A stretch of 22,685 bases of DNA from IMG/VR virus record IMGVR_UViG_3300025785_000105, positions 1-22,685 of that record, one strand, 5' to 3'. Source of the DNA: a virus. The translations under genes and the position numbers were made by a program. Within the stretch, counting starts at the first letter, position 1; the number at the start of each line of letters is the position of its first letter. The notes under the pieces are model-generated. The model ran no database searches and was not told the origin of the DNA. It worked only from the letters and a program-made list of their open reading frames with translations. Positions 14,473 to 21,997 of this stretch are shown piece by piece.

Positions 14473-15146
14473 TGAATTACCAAAAGATATATGATAATAT
14501 AGTAAGGAGAGGACAGCATAGAATATTAGAAGGATATAGTGAAAAGCATCATATTGTTCCGAGATGCCTTGGAGGAACAGATGACGTAACTAACTTAGTA
14601 TCGCTAACACCAGAAGAACATTATTTGTGTCATCTTCTATTAGTTAAAATACATCCTAACAATATACGTCTAGTCAAAGCCGCTATGTTTATGGTATCAG
14701 CAAACAAAGATCAGCAACGCAACAACAAAGTATATGGGTGGTTGAAACGGCAGTATTCTGAATATATGCAGGGACCAAATAATCCTTCAAAATTAAACGG
14801 TCCATGGAATAAAGGCGTTACAGGATATAAAACTAATGTAATTTTTTCAGAAGATACTATAAAACAAATTTCTGAAAGAATGAAAAGTAACAACCCGTGT
14901 GCAGGTGTTAAGCCATGGAATCATCCCAGAGCAACAGATTACTCTAAATCTGTTTGGAAACAAGCAGGTACGATTTATCAAGTATGGACAGAAAATAGCA
15001 AGCCATCTTATTGTAAGTTATATACATTAGTGAACAATAAATGTTATACTAATGATTCAAAAGTTATCGGTCCTTATATGAATATGGTGAAGTATTTTAG
15101 GAACGGATGGATTCCTGTAGAAGATAACGAATGGATTAAATTATGA
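14472..15146 (+). CDS. HNH homing endonuclease between nrdA and nrdB (MobE-like position)
   Basis: A 224-residue protein from ATG 14472 (a TTG at 14457 is in frame but lies within the hairpin arm). The HNH module is EKHHIVPRCLGGTDDVTNLVSLTPEEHYLCHLLL: His26-His27, Asn41 and His50 are the expected catalytic and structural positions. The remainder has the WNKGVTGYK- and NPRA-type linkers seen in phage homing enzymes, then a C-terminal region probably reading DNA. T4 and its close relatives carry the HNH gene mobE at this same nrdA-nrdB junction. The gene overlaps the next as ATGA. AT-rich codon use fits a mobile gene. Confidence 0.9.
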   Translation: MNYQKIYDNIVRRGQHRILEGYSEKHHIVPRCLGGTDDVTNLVSLTPEEHYLCHLLLVKIHPNNIRLVKAAMFMVSANKDQQRNNKVYGWLKRQYSEYMQGPNNPSKLNGPWNKGVTGYKTNVIFSEDTIKQISERMKSNNPCAGVKPWNHPRATDYSKSVWKQAGTIYQVWTENSKPSYCKLYTLVNNKCYTNDSKVIGPYMNMVKYFRNGWIPVEDNEWIKL

Positions 15147-15919
15147 GAATAGCATATTACGGAAATAGTTTTGCCGAAAGCGGCCACGATATTTCTTGGA
15201 CAAAAGTTTTGGCAAGAAAAATGAACGCTGACTATTCGCAATCTTTTGCCAAGGGTGGTAGTTCTTTATTATATTCTTATCAACAGTTTTTAAAGAATTA
15301 CAAAAACTTTGACCTTAATGTTTTTGTAGTCACACATTGGGAAAACTATTCAAGAGAACTACCATTGATGCATAAGGATGGGACTACAAAAATGTTTCGT
15401 CCAAACAGCATACACAATGTAGAAGAAATGATTAGAATGAATAAAGACATACTAACCAATACTGCTATTGAAACTTTAGAATATCTAAGAGGTTGGTTTA
15501 TTGTAGCAGACGATGAATATATGATTCTAACATGGGAGTTGATTTTAAAACATGTTGAATCACTAGATCCTAAAGTTGTTTTTATTTCATCGGGTGATTT
15601 AAAAGAAAAAGATTTTATGTATAGCGATGAAAAAAGACGTAAACAGTTTAAGCGACATTTATCTCAATATCATCATATACAAACAAAGAGTCTGGGAATG
15701 GTCGAGCCTTGGAGTTATGACGGTAAGACCAAACTAAGAGAAAGTCCAGATACTATGGCTAATCACTTAACTGAAGAAACGGCTAAAATAGTTGCTGATT
15801 CAATTTATTCTTTGATTACCACAGGGGAAATGTTACCGGCACCTTCTCGAATCGAACACCAATATACATATGAACACTACTATCTCTCTGAAGATAGAGG
15901 ATACGTTTGGAGCAGTTAA
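15143..15919 (+). CDS. SGNH/GDSL-hydrolase-like protein
   Basis: A 258-residue protein. Block I is YGNSFAE near the N-terminus (residues 5-11; Ser9 the probable nucleophile), KGGSSL matches the block II glycine region, VVTHWENYSR takes the place of block III, and a late NHLTEETAKIVADSI matches block V with its catalytic His. Asp in 'SPDTMANHLT' could complete the triad. The family cleaves acyl or acetyl esters, often on polysaccharides or lipids; this protein lacks a signal peptide, and the substrate is unknown. It sits between the homing endonuclease and nrdB, translationally coupled to the former by ATGA, and may have travelled with it. Confidence 0.7.
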   Translation: MRIAYYGNSFAESGHDISWTKVLARKMNADYSQSFAKGGSSLLYSYQQFLKNYKNFDLNVFVVTHWENYSRELPLMHKDGTTKMFRPNSIHNVEEMIRMNKDILTNTAIETLEYLRGWFIVADDEYMILTWELILKHVESLDPKVVFISSGDLKEKDFMYSDEKRRKQFKRHLSQYHHIQTKSLGMVEPWSYDGKTKLRESPDTMANHLTEETAKIVADSIYSLITTGEMLPAPSRIEHQYTYEHYYLSEDRGYVWSS

Positions 15920-15921
15920 AA

Positions 15922-17016
15922 ATGAGTAAAGAACAATATAATTTATCAGTAGCACCTAACTACTTAAAACGACGAATGTTTTTAGATGGTGCTGTTACAG
16001 TACAGAGATTTGAGGAATTCCGTCATCCTAAGATTGCTAAGTTTGAAGAACTAGCACGGGGATTCTTTTGGGTTCCTGAAGAAATCAGTCTTACCAAAGA
16101 CAAAATGGATCATAAGGATGCTAGTGATGCTGTTAAACATATCTTTACTAGCAATCTTCTAAGACAAACAGCCTTGGACAGTATTCAAGGTCGTGCACCG
16201 AATCAAGTTTTTGGCCCAGTGGTATCTATCCCTGAGCTAGAAGCATTGATCAGCAACTGGAGCTTTTTTGAAACAAATATTCATTCAAAGAGCTACAGTC
16301 ACATTATTAGGAATGTTTATGGTGTACCCAAAGAAGAATTCAATAAAATCCATGATACACAAGAAATTGTGGGCATGGCTGCTAATATCGGTAGATACTA
16401 CGAAGCGTTACACGAACTCAACTGCCGCAAAGAATTGGGTGAAGAAATTTCAACAATGGAACATAAACGTGCTATCTGGTTGGCTTTGCAGGCCAGTTAC
16501 GCACTCGAAGCACTGAGATTCATGGTCTCTTTTGCTACTAGTTTAGCCATGGTGGAAAATAAAATCTACATTGGCAATGGTAACATTATTAGTTTGATTT
16601 TACAAGACGAATTATTACACGCAGAGTGGACTGCTTGGATTATTAATCAAACAGTCAAAGAAGATGCAGACTTTGCAGAACTGGAAAAAGAATGTGCCGA
16701 AGAAGTCTACGCCATGTACTTAGAAGTTATTGCAGAAGAAAAAGCATGGGCTGACTACTTGTTCAAAAAAGGTCCTGTGATCGGTCTTAATGCTACTATT
16801 CTAAAAGACTTTGTGGATTATACAGCATTTACACGACTGAAGGAAATAGGAATTAAATATTTAGAAGATCATCCTAAGAGTAATCCTGTTCCTTGGTTTA
16901 ATAAACACGTTAACATCAATAAAAAGCAAACAGCATTGCAAGAAAATGAATCTACTAACTATGTTATCGGAGTAATGAGCGATAATGTTAGTTACGACGA
17001 GTTGCCCGATCTATAA
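15922..17016 (+). CDS. nrdB: Class Ia ribonucleotide reductase, small (radical) subunit
   Basis: A 364-residue protein carrying the di-iron/tyrosyl-radical site. ATG 15922 is chosen over an upstream in-frame TTG because GGAGC lies 8 bases ahead. Iron ligands by alignment with the E. coli protein: Asp86 (LDSIQGR), Glu117, His121, Glu196 (LEALRF), Glu230 and His233 (DELLH); the radical Tyr is Tyr125 (HSKSY). The first pair reads ETNIH, one residue longer than the usual ExxH. The C-terminus NYVIGVMSDNVSYDELPDL is the tail that binds NrdA and holds the conserved Tyr of the radical path. It lies 3 bases after the SGNH-like gene. Confidence 0.95.
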   Translation: MSKEQYNLSVAPNYLKRRMFLDGAVTVQRFEEFRHPKIAKFEELARGFFWVPEEISLTKDKMDHKDASDAVKHIFTSNLLRQTALDSIQGRAPNQVFGPVVSIPELEALISNWSFFETNIHSKSYSHIIRNVYGVPKEEFNKIHDTQEIVGMAANIGRYYEALHELNCRKELGEEISTMEHKRAIWLALQASYALEALRFMVSFATSLAMVENKIYIGNGNIISLILQDELLHAEWTAWIINQTVKEDADFAELEKECAEEVYAMYLEVIAEEKAWADYLFKKGPVIGLNATILKDFVDYTAFTRLKEIGIKYLEDHPKSNPVPWFNKHVNINKKQTALQENESTNYVIGVMSDNVSYDELPDL

Positions 17017-17027
17017 TAGGGATTGTA

Positions 17028-18188
17028 ATGAATATCGGTGTTGTTACCAGCCCGTCTGTTAGAGATGATATATTAACGCCTTTCTTGTATCCCCTAACCA
17101 ATGGGGAGATTGAGATGCTGGATGCGTTTGTCACGTCCAGTAAAATATACCATCCTAACAAGTTTAAAATTAAGGAAGGTGGACATTGTTATCACTTTAG
17201 TAAAAATTTAGACGACATAAACTATTGTGATATAAAACTCATGGTAATGCCTGTGTCATCTGATGCCTTTCATATTATTCAAAAATATGAAAATGATATA
17301 GATTATTTTATATTTTCCAGGCAAGATGACGAAGCAGAGCATCCTACTAATATGCAGTATATAAAAAGCCTGTTAGAAAGATCCAATACAATTTTCATTT
17401 ATCCACATGGAATAAATCAATCTGAAAATCCTAGATGTATTGTAGATTATTCAATTAATCTTTATTTGCATTATCATGCGTTTGGGTTTTATTATTTGAA
17501 CTATTATCCTAATAAAGAAAAACAACACCTTGTGGGAGTGTACAATAGATTTGATAACTATAAACCTTTTAGAAAAAAAACAATAGAGTATTTTCGTTCA
17601 AAAGTTGACCCCGAAGATATTCATATTTTTAAAACAGAAACTCCATATACTTCTAGCATAAGTGGCCAACTACTAGATAGATGGTCGTGGCAACAGATGC
17701 ATATATCTTCCTACACTGATTATAACTCATCTGTTGCAAATATAGTGTTTGAAACTGGTGCTGTAGTTACTGAACGATTTTTATTCTCAGAAAAAACTGT
17801 TAAAAGTATAGCGTTTCAAAGTGCTGATATATTTTTCATATACATGGGAATAAGTAAAGGTATTGAATGGTTACACGAAAAAGGATTTTGGTTTTTAAAT
17901 AGCGAGTTTTATGATACAGAAGATGACGATTTTGATTATGATAATTTAGGACGTCTTACTATGTTTAAATCAGAGTTTCCTTTAATGCGTAGTGTACAAC
18001 GATCAATAAACTATTTAAAAACATTAAAAGAAGAACTAAAAACAAATAATGCAGTACATGCGTTTTTAGTAAAAAAATATAGAGATAAGTTAGATGCCAA
18101 TGAACAAGCATTTAAAAAACTATTAACAAATTGCGAATACAAAGAAAAACTGTTAAACTTAATAACTAAAAAGGAGATAACATTATGA
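17028..18188 (+). CDS. Unidentified 386-aa protein, possibly glycosyltransferase-like
   Basis: MNIGVVTSPSVRDDILTPFLYPLTNGEIEMLDAF... A large soluble protein with many aromatic and acidic residues. The segment around residues 240-300 (NIVFETGAVVTERFLFSEKTVKSIAFQSADIFFIYMGISKGIEWLHEKGFWFLN) has the form 'TE...SEKT.K.IA......I..G....I..L...GF' seen in phage and bacterial proteins sometimes annotated as glycosyltransferases (compare the SEK motif of GT10). I cannot assign a function with confidence. It lies 12 bases after nrdB behind AGGG and overlaps glutaredoxin as ATGA, so it is part of the nucleotide-metabolism unit by position only. Confidence 0.7.
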   Translation: MNIGVVTSPSVRDDILTPFLYPLTNGEIEMLDAFVTSSKIYHPNKFKIKEGGHCYHFSKNLDDINYCDIKLMVMPVSSDAFHIIQKYENDIDYFIFSRQDDEAEHPTNMQYIKSLLERSNTIFIYPHGINQSENPRCIVDYSINLYLHYHAFGFYYLNYYPNKEKQHLVGVYNRFDNYKPFRKKTIEYFRSKVDPEDIHIFKTETPYTSSISGQLLDRWSWQQMHISSYTDYNSSVANIVFETGAVVTERFLFSEKTVKSIAFQSADIFFIYMGISKGIEWLHEKGFWFLNSEFYDTEDDDFDYDNLGRLTMFKSEFPLMRSVQRSINYLKTLKEELKTNNAVHAFLVKKYRDKLDANEQAFKKLLTNCEYKEKLLNLITKKEITL

Positions 18189-18433
18189 CAAAGGCTATTG
18201 TTTGGAGTAAGTATAACTGTACCTTTTGCGATCAGGCAAAGGCATTATTAAAGCAACGTGGTATTCCCTACGAGGAAAAGAAAATCGGTGACGGCTATAC
18301 TAAAGAAGAACTATTAGAAGCAGTACCAACAGCACGTACTGTTCCACAGATTTTTATTAATGACCAACTAGTTGGCGGCTTTACCGAACTCAAAAAATAC
18401 ATTGAGGAAACGGCTGGCGGATATGGCGACTAA
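18185..18433 (+). CDS. grx: Glutaredoxin
   Basis: An 82-residue thioredoxin-fold protein. The redox motif is CTFC (Cys12-Cys15) in YNCTFCDQAKALL; TVPQIFI holds the cis-proline loop, and GGFTELKKYI is the C-terminal glutathione-binding region. It is the expected electron donor to the NrdA C-terminal cysteines, and gene order nrdA-nrdB-grx fits that role (T4 has nrdC). ATG 18185 overlaps the previous stop (ATGA), preceded by AAGGAG at 18171-18176; the next gene starts 11 bases before its end. Confidence 0.94.
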   Translation: MTKAIVWSKYNCTFCDQAKALLKQRGIPYEEKKIGDGYTKEELLEAVPTARTVPQIFINDQLVGGFTELKKYIEETAGGYGD

Positions 18434-18983
18434 AGAAGAACTTGATAAACTCAAAGAAGCCTTAGAAAAGGTAAATTCTTTTGAAGTTGAGTTTGATGAT
18501 AAACCATCAATTGGCATTATTGCCCAAGAGATTGAAGAGTTTCCGGGACTTGAAAGTCAAGAACTCCCGGCATTGACTACTTTGGATTTGTCTAGTTTAT
18601 CTAGTCTATGGAATATGCCTAGCGGCAACATTACTATAAGTACAGGTGCAACAGGAAGTTCTGGATCAATATTAACCAGTGCTGGTGCTAACGGAGCTTC
18701 TTGGTCAAATTATGGAAATTCTGGTCCATATACAATATCTTCAGCTGGCTTTAATCCCAAGAGTTCCCTGGAAGTCAGCGGTGATGCAAACTTCGAAGGC
18801 GATATCAAGTGGAGGGGTCGCAGTCTAGGAGATATGCTAGAGACCATTGAAAGTCGGTTGGCCATATTGGTTCCTGATCCAGAAAAACTTGAACACTTTG
18901 AGGCATTACAAAAGGCCTACGAACATTATAAAACTTTAGAAGCATTGTGCACAATGCCAACAAAGGATGACACAGAACACTAA
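18423..18983 (+). CDS. Phage protein with C-terminal helical 'RLAIL-P' module (186 aa)
   Basis: ATG 18423 gives MATKEELDKLKEALEKV...; the longer frame would lie inside glutaredoxin. Three parts are visible: an N-terminal acidic helix (1-35), a Gly/Ser/Thr-rich stretch (75-125, TGATGSSGSILTSAGANGASW) like fibre linkers, and a C-terminal module SLEVSGDANFEGDIKWRGRSLGDMLETIESRLAILVPDPEKLEHFEALQKAYEHYKTLE. I recall that last module (strand pair, helix, 'RL.IL.P..E', helix) in many phage structural-type proteins. A virion role is likely; nothing enzymatic shows. Confidence 0.68.
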   Translation: MATKEELDKLKEALEKVNSFEVEFDDKPSIGIIAQEIEEFPGLESQELPALTTLDLSSLSSLWNMPSGNITISTGATGSSGSILTSAGANGASWSNYGNSGPYTISSAGFNPKSSLEVSGDANFEGDIKWRGRSLGDMLETIESRLAILVPDPEKLEHFEALQKAYEHYKTLEALCTMPTKDDTEH

Positions 18984-19458
18984 TTCTGCCAAAGGCAGAT
19001 CTAGCTATGATGTAGAAGTAGGAGGATTAATTGTTCCGTTTTTTAATAGGAATGTTACTCCTTACGCTACAGAAGCGGGCGGTCCTAAATTTGATCTAGT
19101 TCCTGTTGAAAAGCAAAAAGATGTAATGCTGAATGTAGCACGTCTACATGCTCAACAGGAATATGATAGAATAATGGAAATGGTTGAAGTATTGCAGCGT
19201 CAAGCCAATCAAATCAAACGTAGACTGGAAATAACTGATGCTGTACACGCAGCAAAATATGACTTTCAAGTTTCGCATGGTCAAAACTATTGGCTGGTCT
19301 ATGATACTAGGCATAAATTTACAAGACTATGTCTACAAGGGCCCGATGAATGGTCATCAGGTCCACCAGTAGATTATGAATATTTTGCAAGGGTTAAATA
19401 CCTAGGCGATTATAGTTGGCAAGAAATAGATAAAGAAGGAAACTATGTTACTAATTAA
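18967..19458 (+). CDS. DUF2452-like protein
   Basis: A 163-residue protein. The core AGGPKFDLVPVEKQKDVMLNVARLHAQQEYDRIMEMVEVLQRQANQIKRRLEITDAVHAAKYDFQVSHGQNYWLVYD matches my memory of the DUF2452 family, found in bacteria and T4-like phages and of unknown function. The long helix (residues 50-95) is followed by a beta sheet with aromatic residues (NYWLVYDTRHKFTRLCLQGPDEW). It overlaps the upstream gene by 17 bases, with AAAGG in front of ATG, and the downstream gene by 14 bases. Confidence 0.74.
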   Translation: MTQNTNSAKGRSSYDVEVGGLIVPFFNRNVTPYATEAGGPKFDLVPVEKQKDVMLNVARLHAQQEYDRIMEMVEVLQRQANQIKRRLEITDAVHAAKYDFQVSHGQNYWLVYDTRHKFTRLCLQGPDEWSSGPPVDYEYFARVKYLGDYSWQEIDKEGNYVTN

Positions 19459-19735
19459 TAAAGGTTATAAATCGGGCGATGTTGTTAGTTTGAAACTGAT
19501 CAACAGTGATGAAATCATTGCACGGTTTGAAGAAGAAACTGACACCACTATCAAAATCAATCGCCCATTGGCATTGACCATGAACGCACAAGGACTGGGA
19601 ATGATGCCTTGGATGATTCTGGGTAGTGATGAGTTTATTACACTAAGCAAGACACATGTCATGGCAATCAGCGCTAGTAAACAAGATGCCGCAGATCAAT
19701 ATATTCAAGGTACAACAGGTATCGCATTAAAATAA
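19445..19735 (+). CDS. Small Sm/Lsm-like beta-barrel phage protein (96 aa)
   Basis: MLLINKGYKSGDVVSLKLINSDEIIARFEEETDTTIKINRPLALTMNAQGLGMMPWMILGSDEFITL... The pattern 'GDVV...L..GDEIIA.......I...RP..L' is that of a small five-strand barrel as in Sm/Lsm proteins and is common in T4-like marine phages; the exact role is not known. AAGGAA lies 4 bases before ATG 19445, inside the preceding gene. Coupled translation with the DUF2452-like protein is likely. Assignment to Sm-like is tentative. Confidence 0.66.
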   Translation: MLLINKGYKSGDVVSLKLINSDEIIARFEEETDTTIKINRPLALTMNAQGLGMMPWMILGSDEFITLSKTHVMAISASKQDAADQYIQGTTGIALK

Positions 19736-19736
19736 T

Positions 19737-20804
19737 ATGTCCATTGAATCCAGTTTAACTCCGTCGACTTTGATATTAGATCCTATTCATGGGTTTAACA
19801 TGCAGGCTATTGCTGATGGTCTATCCAAGGCTTACCCTGCGTCAACTACTTCGACCACAGTTACTGGTGTATATGTTCCTATTGTTTGTATGGGCGGCTG
19901 TGTAAAAACAGGCATTATTAATCCAGAAAACGATGCTAAAGAAACTGCTAGTCGGGTTTACAACTATGCCATGCAGGCAGCATATCAACCTGTATGGAAT
20001 GTGTTATATGCTTTATATGAAGCACTTAAAAGATTTGGTCTAGGTGTGATAGATTTAAAATTGCCTGTGTTTGATTTACACATTAGTGATTTATTCAATC
20101 CAGATATTACCTGCGTTATAGAAAAAATCATTAATAAATTATTGGCAAAATTCAAAAACGCATATGATAAGTTTCTAGCAGAGATTAAAAGGATTTTTGG
20201 ATTACTGGGTATTCCTTTTCCGTTGTTTAAAAATCTAAACAGTCCATCGGAACTAATCAAATACATTGTCAAACACATTGTGGCAAGTTTATGGGATCAG
20301 TTGTCTAGAAAGATTAGACTGATTATAGATTTAATCCAAACAGGTTTAAAAATCTATGATTCGATAGTAAAAAATGGATTTGTTTTATATAATCTTTGGA
20401 AAACAGCAATAGCCCAGCTTCTAAAAACAGTATTACATTATTTGTCAAATCCACCTAGTTTAAATGATATTAAAAATCTTCTTGAAAAATTTGCCAAAAA
20501 AGTTTTAAAGAAAGCACAAGTTACTATTGCTGAAATATTATCAGTAATAGATAAGTTTAAACTACCAATATTTGGAAATCCGTTTGATTGGAAACTCCCA
20601 TTGAATATACATATGAAGATTCCTGAACTGGATTTTAATAAAATAATAAACGATATTAAACTTTGGCTAAACAACTTTGTGATGAACTTGATGATTAAGT
20701 TTATACAACTTGTTGAGAGAATATTGAAAATATTTGGGATTACTTTTCATTTGCCCAAGATACATATTCCGTTTTTTGTTTGTACATTAAAAAATACCCC
20801 TTGA
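19737..20804 (+). CDS. Unidentified amphipathic-helix-rich phage protein (355 aa)
   Basis: MSIESSLTPSTLILDPIHGFNMQAIADGLSKAYPASTTSTTVTGVYVPIVCMGGCVKTG... After a ~60-residue head with two Cys (CMGGC), the rest is a succession of amphipathic helices separated by Pro-rich turns (LPVFDL, IPFPLFKN, LPIFGNPF, LPKIHIPFF), about every 60-80 residues. It is rich in Lys and Ile/Leu, and no single stretch is a clear transmembrane helix. The regular alternation suggests an elongated virion or injected membrane-active protein. I know no function. A fragment of a related gene appears at 1043-1174. It overlaps the sigma70 -35 box that follows. Confidence 0.66.
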   Translation: MSIESSLTPSTLILDPIHGFNMQAIADGLSKAYPASTTSTTVTGVYVPIVCMGGCVKTGIINPENDAKETASRVYNYAMQAAYQPVWNVLYALYEALKRFGLGVIDLKLPVFDLHISDLFNPDITCVIEKIINKLLAKFKNAYDKFLAEIKRIFGLLGIPFPLFKNLNSPSELIKYIVKHIVASLWDQLSRKIRLIIDLIQTGLKIYDSIVKNGFVLYNLWKTAIAQLLKTVLHYLSNPPSLNDIKNLLEKFAKKVLKKAQVTIAEILSVIDKFKLPIFGNPFDWKLPLNIHMKIPELDFNKIINDIKLWLNNFVMNLMIKFIQLVERILKIFGITFHLPKIHIPFFVCTLKNTP

Positions 20805-20834
20805 CAACTAGTTAGAAATACCGTACAATAAATA
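20801..20834 (+). promoter_or_regulatory. sigma70 promoter TTGACA-N17-TACAAT with overlapping AATAAATA
   Basis: -35 TTGACA (20801-20806), exact 17-base spacer, -10 TACAAT (20824-20829): the best host-type promoter in the window. The late-type octamer AATAAATA (20827-20834) overlaps the -10, so the site could be used both early and late. Confidence 0.82.
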
Positions 20835-20835
20835 T

Positions 20836-20949
20836 ATATGCTTTCGCAGGGGCAAGTTCGCGTAGCGGATAGCAGTAGTTTAGATACTTCAGGCTCGGCA
20901 GAGGCTCTACACGCCCTGGGAAGTCTGTCAATTATTTTTGGAGTTCAAT
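20836..20949 (+). promoter_or_regulatory. Long GC-richer leader, probably structured
   Basis: About 110 untranslated bases between promoter and ATG 20950. CAGGG (20849-20853) can pair with CCCTG near 20913-20918 as a closing stem. Inside, TTCGC-GTA-GCGGA and AGTA-7-TACT form hairpins. It is GC-richer than its surroundings. No known riboswitch consensus is recognised. The ribosome site is GGAG (20940-20943). Confidence 0.5.
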
Positions 20950-21354
20950 ATGAAAAAAGTCACCGCATCGATGTTTTTGATTTTTGCCAGCAGTCTATGC
21001 CTAGCACAGGAAGTTGCCACAGTGGTCAACGTTCAACCCCGTTATGTCACCGTTCAACAACGACAATGTGAACAGCGTGAAGTAGTTCGTGATAACAGCC
21101 GAGGTGACACCGCAATTGGTGCTATTGCCGGTGGTGCGATTGGCAGCACATTGGGTCACAATAGCAATGATCGACTAGTTGGCGGTATTGCTGGTGCTCT
21201 TATTGGTGGTGCGATTGGTAACGAAGCAGGTCGCGACGGTGCTAGAGCAGAAGTGCGTGAAGTCTGCAGATATGTTCCGGTTACTATTCAGCAAGGTTCA
21301 ACTGTGACCTTTAACTATCGTGGACAGGTGTTTACACAATCATTTGGTCAATAA
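20950..21354 (+). CDS. Glycine-zipper (SlyB-type) envelope protein
   Basis: A 134-residue protein from ATG 20950 (GGAG 6 bases upstream; an in-frame TTG at 20938 would include the ribosome site). A signal peptide MKKVTASMFLIFASSLCLAQ is clear. After a short region comes a glycine-zipper 2TM segment, TAIGAIAGGAIGSTLGHN ... LVGGIAGALIGGAIGNEAG (about residues 55-95), followed by a beta-type end. The family sits in the outer membrane or periplasm of Gram-negative bacteria and affects envelope integrity. In a phage it could stabilise or alter the host envelope, for example against superinfection. Such genes are usually bacterial, so host origin is likely. Confidence 0.85.
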   Translation: MKKVTASMFLIFASSLCLAQEVATVVNVQPRYVTVQQRQCEQREVVRDNSRGDTAIGAIAGGAIGSTLGHNSNDRLVGGIAGALIGGAIGNEAGRDGARAEVREVCRYVPVTIQQGSTVTFNYRGQVFTQSFGQ

Positions 21355-21355
21355 T

Positions 21356-21550
21356 ATGAAAAAGTTTGAATATATTAACTGTCGATTTTTTAGATCATTA
21401 AAACTAAGATTAAAAAATAAAACATATACAGTATATCGAAATAAACCTAATCGTACTTGGCATTTTTATGTGTTTGATAATATAGGGAGTTATTATGAAG
21501 AAGATTATAACATCGATTTTAGTAGCGTTCACAGTTCTAGCAACATTTAA
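21356..21550 (+). CDS. Small basic protein, doubtful (64 aa)
   Basis: ATG 21356, just after the glycine-zipper gene, gives MKKFEYINCRFFRSLKLRLKNKTYTVYRNKPNRTWHFYVFDNIGSYYEEDYNIDF... It is basic and aromatic with alternating strands, plausible as a small beta protein. Its last 56 bases overlap the next gene in another frame, and the ribosome site in front is poor. Either a real small gene or a spacer that happens to be open. Confidence 0.45.
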   Translation: MKKFEYINCRFFRSLKLRLKNKTYTVYRNKPNRTWHFYVFDNIGSYYEEDYNIDFSSVHSSSNI

Positions 21551-21815
21551 TGCTAATGCTCACGAGTGGCATCACGGTGGTTACTATCGTGGCGGATGCC
21601 GAGGCTGTGGTTGGGTGCCATTGGCAGCAGGGGTTGTTATCGGTGCTGAATTAGCTCGTCCCTATCCCTACATTGTAAACGAACCAGTTTATGTTCAACC
21701 ACAACCGGTATTTGTTCTGCAGCCAACATTGCCTCCTCCACCATACGGATATCACTACGAGCAAATTTTTGATTCGCAGATCAATGCTCAAAGAATTGTA
21801 TTGGTGCCAAATTGA
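21495..21815 (+). CDS. Exported His/Pro/Tyr-rich small protein (106 aa)
   Basis: Signal peptide MKKIITSILVAFTVLATFNANA with a probable cut after ANA, then HEWHHGGYYRGGCRGCGW (His- and Cys-containing, perhaps metal-binding), a short Gly/Ala hydrophobic segment (VPLAAGVVIGAELA), and a Pro/Gln-rich tail (VYVQPQPVFVLQPTLPPPPYGYHY). Similar short exported proteins are common in proteobacteria with unknown roles. AGGGAG is well placed before ATG 21495. It belongs to the run of envelope genes after the sigma70 promoter at 20801. Confidence 0.78.
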   Translation: MKKIITSILVAFTVLATFNANAHEWHHGGYYRGGCRGCGWVPLAAGVVIGAELARPYPYIVNEPVYVQPQPVFVLQPTLPPPPYGYHYEQIFDSQINAQRIVLVPN

Positions 21816-21997
21816 AACCGCTTCCAGAATATGGATGGGGTACTTTTGCAGAAGAATGGGAAAGAATGAATACACCTGAATTTGAAGAAGAACAAAAACA
21901 ATGGAGTAGATATGCTGTCACTTTTACAGCAATACTCGCTGTGGTTGTTTGCATATTAAAATATTATAATTTAATTCCCCCAAATGCGCCAGTATAA
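21812..21997 (+). CDS. Small single-TM protein (up to 61 aa)
   Basis: An acidic N-terminal part (LPEYGWGTFAEEWERMNTPEFEEEQKQW) is followed by one hydrophobic helix (YAVTFTAILAVVVCILKYY). The start is uncertain: TTG 21812 overlaps the upstream stop (TTGA), while ATG 21866 with GGGAAAG right before it gives a 43-residue version. Function unknown; a small inner-membrane protein in the envelope cluster. Its stop shares bases with the next start (TAATGG). Confidence 0.6.
   Translation: MKPLPEYGWGTFAEEWERMNTPEFEEEQKQWSRYAVTFTAILAVVVCILKYYNLIPPNAPV

Noticed and set aside
20838-21071. 77-codon ORF starting in the leader and overlapping the glycine-zipper gene
   Set aside because: It has no ribosome site, and its second half is an out-of-frame reading of a clear signal-peptide gene.
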